Assembly: GCF_000422465.1 (NCBI RefSeq)
Contig: NZ_KE383843.1
Span: 124,001 to 188,000 of the forward strand
Direction: 5' to 3'
Length of the DNA stretch: 64,000 nucleotides
From: Paenibacillus harenae DSM 16969
Lineage (GTDB): Bacteria > Bacillota > Bacilli > Paenibacillales > Paenibacillaceae
In this document: piece after piece, positions 35,226 to 43,708 of the stretch
Layout of the letters: each line of letters starts with the position of its first letter
Numbering within the stretch: position 1 is the first letter of the stretch
Program-made: the position numbers and the translations under genes
Notes under the pieces: model-generated
What the model saw: the letters and a program-made list of their open reading frames with translations, nothing else
Told to the model about the DNA's origin: nothing
Database searches by the model: none

Positions 35226-36824
35226 CTACGTACCTCCCGCGTCCAGGTAGGCTTGAATTTGTTTGATCAGCTCGCTTCGAATCTTATCAAGACCCAGGCT
35301 TCGAAGCTTCAGATTCGTTTTGGCGGCGGCGGAACGCCAATCTGGCTCGAGTCCGTTGCGGAACACTTGCGCCATTTGATCCGAGACCGGCTGCACCTTC
35401 GCGATTTCTGATTTAACCGGCGAAGGGTCAAAGCGAAAACCGGAAAGGGGTAGCCGGTAATAGGTCTCCGGGTCGGCCGAATAGCGAAGCAGCTCGACCG
35501 CCTCTGGATCGTTACCGGCACTAATCCGCGACATGGCGGGATTCCATGTCAATTCATAACGCGGAAACAGATAGTTCGTAGCGGCAGGCATCGGCTTATA
35601 CATCTCATTCCCTGCTCCCATCCAATGTTCGTCCTCCATACCGAGCTCGAACAGATCGTGGTTTTCCTGACTTTGAAACAGCCAGTCCAGAAACTTCATC
35701 ATTTCGTCGGCATGCTTTGAGGTCACAGGGATAGCAAGATTATTCCAAGCGCGATAATCGGTTCCGATACAGCTCTTCTCCATCTTTCGTTGACAAGTAG
35801 AATATACGAACCCTTCCAGTTCCGCACCCGGTATGGACGTGATCAATTTCTGGCGAATTTCCGACCAGTTCGACAACACAGCTTCGGAAGCGGCAGATTT
35901 TCCAGCCGCGAACAGCACCTGCGGATTTCGCTCGGTCAAAACGTCCTTTTGAATATACTTATTCCACGCCACAAATCGGTCGAACGAACCGTAAAAGTAA
36001 TCGGGATCGTTTAATGGGGACGGAAAATCCTCATAAGCGCTTAATGGATCGCCGTAGGTCACGGCCCCGAGCACATGCTTTGCGTCCTTGGACAAAACAA
36101 CCTGAAAGCCGACTCCTACTCCTGAAATCATGTGAGGAGCCATCCGGTAATGCGTCTGCTTGTCCTCATTGGCGAACAGCTTAAAAAATCCCCGATCGCC
36201 CTTCAACGCTAACGGGATCATATCGGGATACGCTCTGGCAACGGCTTGCAAATAGGCTTCCAGATCTGCGTAGCTTTCAATCGGCTCAAGTCCAAGCCGC
36301 TCCCGCAGGTCCTTGCGGATGTATACGATTTCGATATCATAAAATAATTGGGTCAGCGGTATGGCATACAAATGTCCGTTAAATGAATTAGCTTCTAAAT
36401 ATTGCGGAGGAAATGCCTTTTTCAAACCGGGATATTCGTCGTTATTAAAGTACTTGTCTAACATTTGATAATAGCCTTGGGCCACATTTTGTTCCAGACT
36501 CATCCATGAAGCATCGAATACGGCATCGACTTCCTCGCCTGCTGCAAGCCTCAGCTTCAATTTTTGTCGGTAATCTTCCATGGCATTCCATTCCATATTG
36601 AGTTTCAAACCAAGAGAATCATTCGTTCTCCGCTCGAACTCTTGAAGCACGAGATCCATATCCGTAGGTTTGTCTCCGAAAAACATAAATTTTAACTCCT
36701 GCGGCTCCGGACTATAGGGATCGTCTCGCATTTTTTCGGGCTGCGATTGTATCATACTGCAAGCTGAAAAAAAGATCATAACGAATGTAAGCAACACTGC
36801 AGTTCGTTTTTTCTTCAACAACAT
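35226..36824 (-). CDS. Extracellular sugar-binding lipoprotein, paralogue of the 31457 gene
   Basis: 532 residues with lipobox MIFFSACS. It aligns along its whole length with the lipoprotein at 31457-33076 (FFGDKPTDMDLVL, YFNNDEYPGLKKAF, FLDWLFQSQENHDLFELGM), roughly half identical by eye. It is separated from the permease operon by a terminator and from the sensor operon by about 150 bp, so it may be independently expressed. AAAGGGCGAG before ATG 36824 sets the start; an upstream in-frame ATG at 36857 would spoil the signal peptide. It may widen substrate range for the single permease pair. A cre-like palindrome overlaps the region just upstream. Confidence 0.9.
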   Translation of the reverse strand: MLLKKKRTAVLLTFVMIFFSACSMIQSQPEKMRDDPYSPEPQELKFMFFGDKPTDMDLVLQEFERRTNDSLGLKLNMEWNAMEDYRQKLKLRLAAGEEVDAVFDASWMSLEQNVAQGYYQMLDKYFNNDEYPGLKKAFPPQYLEANSFNGHLYAIPLTQLFYDIEIVYIRKDLRERLGLEPIESYADLEAYLQAVARAYPDMIPLALKGDRGFFKLFANEDKQTHYRMAPHMISGVGVGFQVVLSKDAKHVLGAVTYGDPLSAYEDFPSPLNDPDYFYGSFDRFVAWNKYIQKDVLTERNPQVLFAAGKSAASEAVLSNWSEIRQKLITSIPGAELEGFVYSTCQRKMEKSCIGTDYRAWNNLAIPVTSKHADEMMKFLDWLFQSQENHDLFELGMEDEHWMGAGNEMYKPMPAATNYLFPRYELTWNPAMSRISAGNDPEAVELLRYSADPETYYRLPLSGFRFDPSPVKSEIAKVQPVSDQMAQVFRNGLEPDWRSAAAKTNLKLRSLGLDKIRSELIKQIQAYLDAGGT

Positions 36825-36841
36825 ACTCTCGCCCTTTCTAA

Positions 36842-36856
36842 GATGGAAGCGCTTCA
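36842..36856. promoter_or_regulatory. Weak cre-like palindrome
   Basis: ATGGAAGCGCTTCAT lies just upstream of the start at 36824 and is symmetric around the CGCG-type core of CcpA sites, matching the consensus at about 11 of 14 positions. Repression by roadblock is possible. Confidence 0.3.
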
Positions 36857-36889
36857 TACGCTTAGTTTACACCAAAAAACTGCACAGGG

Positions 36890-36948
36890 CATATATAGGT
36901 TTGTGATAAAAAACTGCGGTTATTTAAGAAAAAACTGCTTTTTTTTAG
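36890..36948 (-). promoter_or_regulatory. Possible weaker copy of the regulon promoter
   Basis: Half-sites CTAAAAAAAGCA and CTTAAATAACCG lie 20 bp apart as in the other six promoters, but the nearest -10-like box (TATATG, 36890-36895) is only 27 bp away rather than 31-32. It lies upstream of the lipoprotein gene at 36824. Confidence 0.35.
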
Positions 36949-36980
36949 GAAATCGTCCGCTTCCTCTTCAAAAGCATTAC

Positions 36981-38282
36981 TCATTGCTTCAAAGCATCCC
37001 ACATCCGATCCGCTTCCTTCATGGCCGCTTCCACGCTCGTCTTGCCGGTCAACCAATCTTGAGCGGTCTGATAGAACCAATCGCTGAATTGAGGGGGAGG
37101 TATATTTCGCCCTGAAAAGCGGTCCATAAACATAGATTTCCCGGTTTTTGGATCGTCTAAAACGCGAAACATGCCTGACATCGCTTCTGGCAGAGGGTAA
37201 TCGATTTCTACGTTCGTGGATGGAATTCCGTTAACCGCCTGCAAGTAGCGGGAATACTGATCCTCGTTGTAGAAGTAATGGAGAAACTGTGTGATGGCTT
37301 TAAGCTTGTCCGGATCCTTCGCCGCTTTGGCAGATATCGACCATCCGACCGGCGCCTGAGCCCCAGCCACGTTTATTTTTCCATTATCATCCGGCAGCGC
37401 AAAAAATCCGTATTCGAAGGAAGGATCGGCTGCCTTGATTTGATTGAACATCAAAGGACCGGATAATAGCATAGCTGCTTGACCTGAAACGAGGATGGAG
37501 GCCGTTTGGTTATCAGTCGTCGCAAGAAAACCCAGGGCCACATAACCGTACTCCCAAAGGGAAGCAAGTTTGTTCATTGCCTTCATGGGCCCGGGATCGG
37601 TCCAGCTTACCTTGCCTTCGCTCCGCTGTGCATTCCAGTCCGGATTGTGAATATAAACCTCGTCAATTAGAAACTTGTTGATCCAGTACCCCATATGTCC
37701 AATGTCTTTGGCACCGACTACGATGGGATCAATGCCCAGACGTTTAATTTTTTCGCAAGCCTCCATAAATTCGCCGAATGTTCTGGGCGGCGCATCTATC
37801 CCGGCATTACGAAATATGGATTTGCTGTAGATTATGCCTTGCGGTGCGGGCAGGTCTAGCGGCAAATTATAAAAACGGCCGTTTACTTTCGGAACGACTC
37901 GAAGCAAATTAACTAAATCACCAGGAATTTCATGGAGCAAACCGGCGTCAGCGAACAGCTGCGTTTCGCTCATTTCCACCAAATCCGGAAATTCCCCGAC
38001 TGCCTCCTTCATTTTCAAGTACTCCCCGTAGGAGCCGGTCCATGTTTCATTCGCTTCATCGATTACGATATTCGGATGTGATTTCTCGAAAGCGCCGATT
38101 ACCGAAGAAATGCCCTGCTTGTGCAATAAATCGTCTTTTGCATAGACCATCGTAAAAGAGAGCGGCTTCGCTAAGCTATTGTCTTCAACAGCTGTACCGC
38201 TTCCTTTAAATATTCCGCATGATGTAAGTACGGCCAGACTTCCCAGTATAACCAGTAAGGCTGAAATCCGTAATCTCTGCAT
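36981..38282 (-). CDS. Extracellular solute-binding lipoprotein linked to the two-component system
   Basis: 433 residues. Lipobox LAVLTSCG (cysteine near residue 22). It is a type 1 sugar-binding protein of the classic UgpB/MalE-like branch (YEYGYVAL, QAAMLLSGPLMF, APVGWSIS), different from the two LplA-type lipoproteins. AAGGAGG with about 8 nt selects ATG 38282; the frame extends to 38405 without a signal sequence. It begins 13 nt after the response regulator gene in the kinase-regulator-lipoprotein operon and has no own permeases, so a sensory role presenting ligand to the kinase's extracellular domain is plausible, as is loading the nearby permeases. Confidence 0.9.
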   Translation of the reverse strand: MQRLRISALLVILGSLAVLTSCGIFKGSGTAVEDNSLAKPLSFTMVYAKDDLLHKQGISSVIGAFEKSHPNIVIDEANETWTGSYGEYLKMKEAVGEFPDLVEMSETQLFADAGLLHEIPGDLVNLLRVVPKVNGRFYNLPLDLPAPQGIIYSKSIFRNAGIDAPPRTFGEFMEACEKIKRLGIDPIVVGAKDIGHMGYWINKFLIDEVYIHNPDWNAQRSEGKVSWTDPGPMKAMNKLASLWEYGYVALGFLATTDNQTASILVSGQAAMLLSGPLMFNQIKAADPSFEYGFFALPDDNGKINVAGAQAPVGWSISAKAAKDPDKLKAITQFLHYFYNEDQYSRYLQAVNGIPSTNVEIDYPLPEAMSGMFRVLDDPKTGKSMFMDRFSGRNIPPPQFSDWFYQTAQDWLTGKTSVEAAMKEADRMWDALKQ

Positions 38283-38295
38283 AGTCGTGGCCTCC

Positions 38296-39888
38296 TTATG
38301 GATGTATCGACTGTTTGTATTCAAGAGGCAGTTTGCCGTAACGTTTTTTGAAGGTATCGCTGAACTGCCGCGGATTATTGTACCCGATCCGGTCAGCGAT
38401 TTCATACACCATCAAATCGCTCTGCATTAATAAGCGCATCCCATTCTTCATCCGCACCTCGGTGAGGTATTGCTTGAAGTTTTCGCCGGTATGCTTTTTG
38501 AAGAAACTGCTGAAATAATAAGGATTCATATAAACAAGCGCAGCCATCGATTCAAGCGTAATGTTCTCCGCATAATGCTCTTCAATATAGGATTTAACCT
38601 GCACGAGCTGCATAATTTCCTTATTGCCTATTTTGGCGGCAGCCTCACGGCGAATCTCTTCAATTACTTCGCTTGCGTGTATGGCCATTTGCTCGAACGT
38701 TTGGAAGCGGTCCAGCCTCGCAAGCAGTTCGTGATCGTCAAGATCGGCCGTTCCCGCAAAAATGCCGTAATCCTTCAGTTCCTGCCGTATACTGGTGATT
38801 GCCCCATAAACAGCGGATACTGCGACATGTTTGCCGCCGGGAGCAAGCATTCGAAATGATTCCATCAGTTCGCTTACCTTTTCATCCGTATCTCCTTGGG
38901 CGGGATTGATCAAAGCGGTCACAAGCTTCTTCAGCAAATCGTTTATTCGGCTTTTTACATCCGAATCCGCTTTGGGCTGCTGTCCCTCAATGACACAGTT
39001 CCAACCTGAAAAAAATTTGCCTTGCAAGGAATTCATCGCAAATTGTGCGGAAATGTTTGCCTCGTCCAACGTTTCAACCGCTTTTCCGACGCCAATCGTA
39101 AAGCTGACCTTCACATACCGATTCAGCTTATCATGGAAATCCTGCGATAAAGATAACGCCTCTTCCAGTCGGTCATGCTGGAGAAGAATGCCATGCAGCT
39201 CGCCTTTCCGAAAATAGATGCCTGAGTCGGTCTGCGCAATGGATTCGACAAGGACATTCGTGATGGCAAAATCGAGCAAATTGCGCCCCAGTTCCATCGG
39301 GTTGTTCCCTTCACTTATAACGCCGTCCAATTCGCCGAAGCACACGGTAATATATTTACTTCGCGAAACGAGTCCCATTTTTATTAATTGGACGGATGCG
39401 CTTTTATCGCCGTCCGTTATTCGCACAAGCAGTTCTTCAATGGAATCGTTTCGCTTCTTCAGCTCGAATCGAACTGCCATTTCTTTCTCGCGGACTCTTT
39501 GCGACTGGTCGCCGATAAGCCGGATCACTTTCTGAACGGCCTGCTCCAACTGATTTTTATCAACAGGCTTAACCAAGTATTCGACCGCCCCGTACCGCAG
39601 CGCATCCTGGGCATAGGAGAAGTCGCGAAAAGCGCTAATAAACACAACTTTTATATTCCGGTTCGTCTCATGAATTTCGCGGATGATATCAATACCTGTG
39701 TACCCGGGCATGCTGATATCGCTAATAATCAAATCAGGCTGAGCCGCATCCATCATTTGCCGCAGTTCTTTCCCGTCGTATGCCTCGCCGACGATTTCCA
39801 GACCAAGCTCATTCCAATGCAGCAGCTTGCGCAGCCCCCTCAGAATGACAGGCTCGTCATCCGCAAGCAGCACTTTAATTTTTTTCAT
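38296..39888 (-). CDS. Response regulator, YesN type (REC plus AraC DNA-binding domain)
   Basis: 530 residues. Receiver domain 1-120 with acidic pocket D10/D11, phosphoacceptor D57 (LIISDISMPG), S85 and K107 (LVKP). A central linker of about 270 residues is followed by an AraC domain (about 430-530: ITLESMAALVYMNPYYFSSF; VYEIADRIGYNNPRQFSDTF). AGGAG with 7 nt selects ATG 39888 (MKKIKVLLADDEP). It overlaps the kinase gene by 14 bp. It is the best candidate for the activator that binds the CTTAAA direct repeats found at six promoters in this window, including that of its own operon; that link is inferred. Confidence 0.93.
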   Translation of the reverse strand: MKKIKVLLADDEPVILRGLRKLLHWNELGLEIVGEAYDGKELRQMMDAAQPDLIISDISMPGYTGIDIIREIHETNRNIKVVFISAFRDFSYAQDALRYGAVEYLVKPVDKNQLEQAVQKVIRLIGDQSQRVREKEMAVRFELKKRNDSIEELLVRITDGDKSASVQLIKMGLVSRSKYITVCFGELDGVISEGNNPMELGRNLLDFAITNVLVESIAQTDSGIYFRKGELHGILLQHDRLEEALSLSQDFHDKLNRYVKVSFTIGVGKAVETLDEANISAQFAMNSLQGKFFSGWNCVIEGQQPKADSDVKSRINDLLKKLVTALINPAQGDTDEKVSELMESFRMLAPGGKHVAVSAVYGAITSIRQELKDYGIFAGTADLDDHELLARLDRFQTFEQMAIHASEVIEEIRREAAAKIGNKEIMQLVQVKSYIEEHYAENITLESMAALVYMNPYYFSSFFKKHTGENFKQYLTEVRMKNGMRLLMQSDLMVYEIADRIGYNNPRQFSDTFKKRYGKLPLEYKQSIHP

Positions 39889-41656
39889 ATCGAAGCTCCT
39901 CCCTTCGCAGCGGATACAGCATTTGAATCGAAGTACCAATTTGCGGTTTGCTCTCGATCGTAATTCCATACGGCTCTCCGCATGCCTGAATCATCCGCGC
40001 ATGCACATTTTTGAGGCCGATGCTTTTTCCTGTTACGCTCTCTCCCTCTGCCAACTGAGACTGAAGCCATGCAAGCGTTTCCTCATCCATTCCGACGCCA
40101 TTATCGTATACCGTAACTGCCAAGCTGTCCGCGTCCAATTTCTCGATCTTAACAAGCACGGTACCTTTCCCTCCTTTTGGACGGATGCCATGCTGAACCG
40201 CATTCTCGACTAGCGGTTGAATGGACAGCTTCAAAATAAGCGCTTCAGCAAAGCTGTCCTCCAATTCTATTTGCAGGTCGATCCTGCGGTCGAACCGTAC
40301 TTCGATCAGATGAAAATAACTTTTCAAGTGCTCTAATTCCCGCTGAACGGTTACCCACTCTTCGCCGAAGTCGATTACGTATTCGAGCTGGCCCGCCAAG
40401 GCATGGATCATGTCCGCTACCTCCACGGCATCGTCGGCTACGGCGCTCATACGAATCACTTCCAATGTGTTGTATAGATAATGAGGCTGTATCTGCGTCT
40501 TCAGCGCATTCAATTCCGCCTGCTTACGTTTGATCTCGGCTACATAAGCGTCATTGATAAACAACTGAAGCCTTTCGATCATCCGGTTGAAGCCATGCGC
40601 AAGCCGCCCCATCTCATCCTTGCGCGTTGTCGTGATTCCGGTTTCAAAATGTCCCGATTCGACGCGAACCATAAGCCGCATAATATCGAGAACCGGTCGG
40701 CTGAACGTCCGTGAAAACAAAGCGCCAAGCGCGAGCAGCGCGAGCAGACATATCGCGGAAGCAATAATTACGTTCGATCGGATCTGAGTGAGAGAAGCGA
40801 AGAAATCGGCCTTGGCTACCAGCCCGATGACTTGTCCGCCGATGAACGGTATCGGCTCCGAGTATAGCATCCTGGTTCCGCTTCTTTTGGCTGCCAGCTC
40901 GTCGAATCGTTTCCCGAGCTTGTCTCCTTGATTGGAATAGAGAATATAACCATTGCTGTCAATGACATATACTTCATCCCTCCGATCAAGCACAACCTGC
41001 TGGAACAGCTTATCGAATATATCAAGATCGACGTCGAAATAAAGCGTGCCAAGCACCTTTACTTCAGGACCTAGCTTGCCGGAAGTATCATTTAAGTTAC
41101 GCGCAAATGTAATCACCGGTCTTGTCGAACCAAAATACGTCTCCGGATGTGGCGGGAAAACAGCAAGGAGCTTCTGTTTTCCGGTTAGCGTATATGCCCA
41201 GCTAACCGGCGGGAAAGGCTCATTCGGGTCGAGCACCTTGTTGACACGCGACTGGTTAAAGACAGATTGATCGGACGTGCGGACGAATAATGCGTTCTCA
41301 ATATGCGTATCACTATATAATATTGTTTTCAAGAAATCATTGATTGTCATCAAGTTTATCCTGCCGAGACTGTTGATTTCCTCTTCCAGCATAATGCCAT
41401 GCCGATCGGCAATATTCTGCGAATTATAATACATGTTTTTGGATATTTCATTGTAATTACGAAAAATGTCATCCGCATTTTTACTCAGGTAAAGCAGCAT
41501 TTGTTTAAAATTGTTCTCCGTATTCCGCTCCACCTGGTCGGTAAATTGATTGAGCGAAAGCGCACTAAGCACAAGGAGAGGAATCATCCCAACGACAAGA
41601 AAAGCCAAGGATAATTTAAAAAAGATACTATGCCTTATCGTCGTCAATTTGATCAT
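39875..41656 (-). CDS. Sensor histidine kinase, YesM type
   Basis: A 593-residue membrane kinase. TM1 about 11-33, an extracellular Cache-like sensor of about 260 residues, TM2 about 296-316, HAMP 317-370, the His_kinase domain with phosphoacceptor H392 (QIQPHYLYNTLEVIR), and an HATPase domain with N box QPLVENAVQHGI, DNGVGM and GLKNVHARM. The pair with the overlapping response regulator gene is complete and intact. It likely senses a sugar, perhaps through the lipoprotein encoded at the end of the operon. Its promoter carries the shared direct repeats, indicating autoregulation. Confidence 0.93.
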   Translation of the reverse strand: MIKLTTIRHSIFFKLSLAFLVVGMIPLLVLSALSLNQFTDQVERNTENNFKQMLLYLSKNADDIFRNYNEISKNMYYNSQNIADRHGIMLEEEINSLGRINLMTINDFLKTILYSDTHIENALFVRTSDQSVFNQSRVNKVLDPNEPFPPVSWAYTLTGKQKLLAVFPPHPETYFGSTRPVITFARNLNDTSGKLGPEVKVLGTLYFDVDLDIFDKLFQQVVLDRRDEVYVIDSNGYILYSNQGDKLGKRFDELAAKRSGTRMLYSEPIPFIGGQVIGLVAKADFFASLTQIRSNVIIASAICLLALLALGALFSRTFSRPVLDIMRLMVRVESGHFETGITTTRKDEMGRLAHGFNRMIERLQLFINDAYVAEIKRKQAELNALKTQIQPHYLYNTLEVIRMSAVADDAVEVADMIHALAGQLEYVIDFGEEWVTVQRELEHLKSYFHLIEVRFDRRIDLQIELEDSFAEALILKLSIQPLVENAVQHGIRPKGGKGTVLVKIEKLDADSLAVTVYDNGVGMDEETLAWLQSQLAEGESVTGKSIGLKNVHARMIQACGEPYGITIESKPQIGTSIQMLYPLRREELRYEKN

Positions 41657-41703
41657 GAAATCGTCCCCCGGACACTTTGGTGTACATAAAGGTGTTCCAG
41701 CTT

Positions 41704-41768
41704 ATCATAACCGATAAGGCTCCTGGCAGGAAATGAAGTAATTTATGGCAAGAGTGCGTTTTTTTTAG
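41704..41768 (-). promoter_or_regulatory. Regulon promoter of the kinase/regulator operon
   Basis: Minus-strand half-sites CTAAAAAAAACG and CATAAATTACTT, 21 bp apart (complements end at 41768 and 41747), then exactly 32 bp and TATGAT (41704-41709). The half-sites are more degenerate than elsewhere, but the spacing is kept. Confidence 0.5.
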
Positions 41769-42039
41769 AATCGAAAAAGGCCACCTCTTGACCGTTTGAT
41801 CCGATGATGGCCTCATTAGATGATCGTCGGCGTGGACCCTGATCGGCGGATCGAGCGTGTATTAAGGAGCAGGTCCTAACAAGGATTGCTCCCATTTTGG
41901 CTGCGGTGGTTGTTTTCTTCTACATTGAAACAGTGCCGAGGGTATTGACGCGTCGTAAAGGGTTAATTCGCCAAATCATTTTTTGGACAGAGACGATCTG
42001 GACGTTTCAGTGGATGGGATCGAAACATTGGAGCTCCGG

Positions 42040-42806
42040 ATCCGTTGCATCTCCACGACAATGGGTACAAGCCACTTCTCCGGGCCATAGATCATCCAGT
42101 TTCCCATCGTTTGCCGTTACAGCGACTATCAGCGTATTCCTGGCGGGGAGCATCCGCGAGATTTTCTTGCGGGATTCAAAGGCTGGCTATTTGCAAGGGT
42201 GTGTTGCTGGTCGGATGCTGGGCACATGCGCGTCGCAAATACGATGAAGTGCTGAAAGCCGCGCCGGAGGCCAAATGTAATCCACACTGCGTGGCGTCGC
42301 AGGTGCTGGCGTGGTGCAGCCAACTGTTTGCGATCGAACGGGAACTGACAGAAGCTACACCCTAGGAGAGAGTGGCCGCTCGGAAGGAGAAGAGCCGCTA
42401 CGTGCTGGATGGCTACTATGCCTGCTGCGCCAGCAAAGATCCCGGACGATGCCCAAGAGTATGCTGTGACAAGCGACCACTTACAGCTTGAACCAGTAGG
42501 AGAAGCTGCAGTGTTCATGCAGGACGGAAGGCTAGAGTTGGACAATAATCGCGGGAAACGGGCGATCAAACCGTTTGTGATCGGACGCAAAAATTGGCTC
42601 TTTACCAATATACCGCGCGGTGCGAAAACAAGTGCTGCGATCTACAGCCTGATCGAGTGGCAAAGGAAAACGGCCTGAATCCATTCCGTTATCTGACGTA
42701 TTTGTTGGAGCAGTTGCCGCAGCTTGCTGATTTGCAGGATACGCAGGCGTTAGAGCCGTATATGCCATGGTCGCTGCAGCTTCCGGACTCCTGTCTCCTG
42801 AATTAA
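42040..42806 (+). pseudogene. IS66 family transposase remnant
   Basis: The second half of an IS66 transposase in at least three frames: DYQRIPGGEHPRDFLAGFKG, then VGCWAHARRKYDEVLKAAP, FAIERELTEATP and a stop (42363-42365), then FMQDGRLELDNNRGKRAIKP, GRKNWLFTNIPRGAKTSA, and after another shift AKENGLNPFRYLTYLLEQLP ending PWSLQLPDSCLLN. These motifs are characteristic of TnpC of IS66. The N-terminal half and the accessory orfs are missing, so it is inactive. The 41780-42040 stretch before it holds nothing recognisable. Confidence 0.85.
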
Positions 42807-42941
42807 TCTGGTGGGGGGCTTTACAAACAATTAAGATAGGAATTGTACAAACAACTCAGAGTAGGGCCAAGCCAGCAAAACATATTAGCCCTCAATCCTA
42901 TCGTGGTCAAGCCCCATTTTTTTAGACATTCCAAAAAGCCT

Positions 42942-43515
42942 CTAGGCTGCAAGCTGGCGACGGTATTCCACCGGAGTCAGCTTGTTTAATTTTCTCTGGA
43001 TTCTCTCATGGTTATAAAAATGAATAAATTCCTCTATTCTCCGTTGTGCCTCATCCAAAGAACGGACATCATAAGGATAGAGCGCTTCCGCTTTAACGAG
43101 AAAAAGCTCTCCATTGCGGCGTTGTCTAAACAATTGCCGCGTCTGGATATGCTGATTTGGGCGCCAACCGTAGGCAGCATGTCATGGTAGGCATGGGACG
43201 TGTACTGGAAGCCTTGATCGCTGTGAACGATCAAACCGGCATCTTACCAGTCACGTCTTTTTGCGCTTCAAACGCGGCTTTAAACGTTTCTAGAACCAAT
43301 TCATTGTCATTTCGCTTGCTAATGTGGTAAGCGATAATGTCCTTGCTGCACAGGTCCTTAATAGAAAGGAATAGTTTCTCATCACCTACACGGTACTGTG
43401 TCACGTCAATTACCAATTTCTTATTAGGTTTGTCCGCCTTAAAATCACGCTGTAGCAAATTATCCGCAATACGACCTTCAGCTTCCGCTGCTTGGTAAGC
43501 ACTACGGCAGCTACG
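42942..43515 (-). pseudogene. IS3 family transposase OrfB remnant
   Basis: Frames in order: AAEAEGRIADNLLQRDFKAD, KPNKKLVIDVTQYRVGDEKL, IIAYHISKRNDNELVLETFK, then DQGFQYTSHAYHDML, SISRRGNCLDNAAMESFFS, and finally VKAEALYPYDVRSLDEAQRR, FIHFYNHERIQRKLNKLTP, ending in RRQLAA. These are the DDE core and tail of an IS150-type OrfB, broken by at least two frameshifts and lacking its 5' end above about 43515. It is inactive. Confidence 0.85.
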
Positions 43516-43654
43516 CTAGCCTCCTTCTACTTGTTCTCATTTGATGTATCTAAACTCTATCACGGGAATAATATCTGTTAAATGAGGCGTTTTAAAGAGC
43601 CAAGCGCGCTTTCTTAAGCATCTTAATAGGTCTTGAAAAATTCTTTGCAAAAAA

Positions 43655-43690
43655 ATAAAAAAACAGAAAGGATATAGTATCCCCTCCGTC
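43655..43690 (-). terminator. Terminator of the GH43/hydrolase/heparinase operon
   Basis: AGGGGATA, loop CTA, TATCCTTT (with G-T pairs), followed on the minus strand by CTGTTTTTTTATTTTTTT, just below the stop at 43709. Confidence 0.7.
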
Positions 43691-43708
43691 ATTCAAATAG
43701 AATGAAGT

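Noticed and set aside
42040..43515. Active composite transposon around the sensor operon
   Set aside because: Both transposases are broken in several places, and neither complete ends nor target duplications could be seen.
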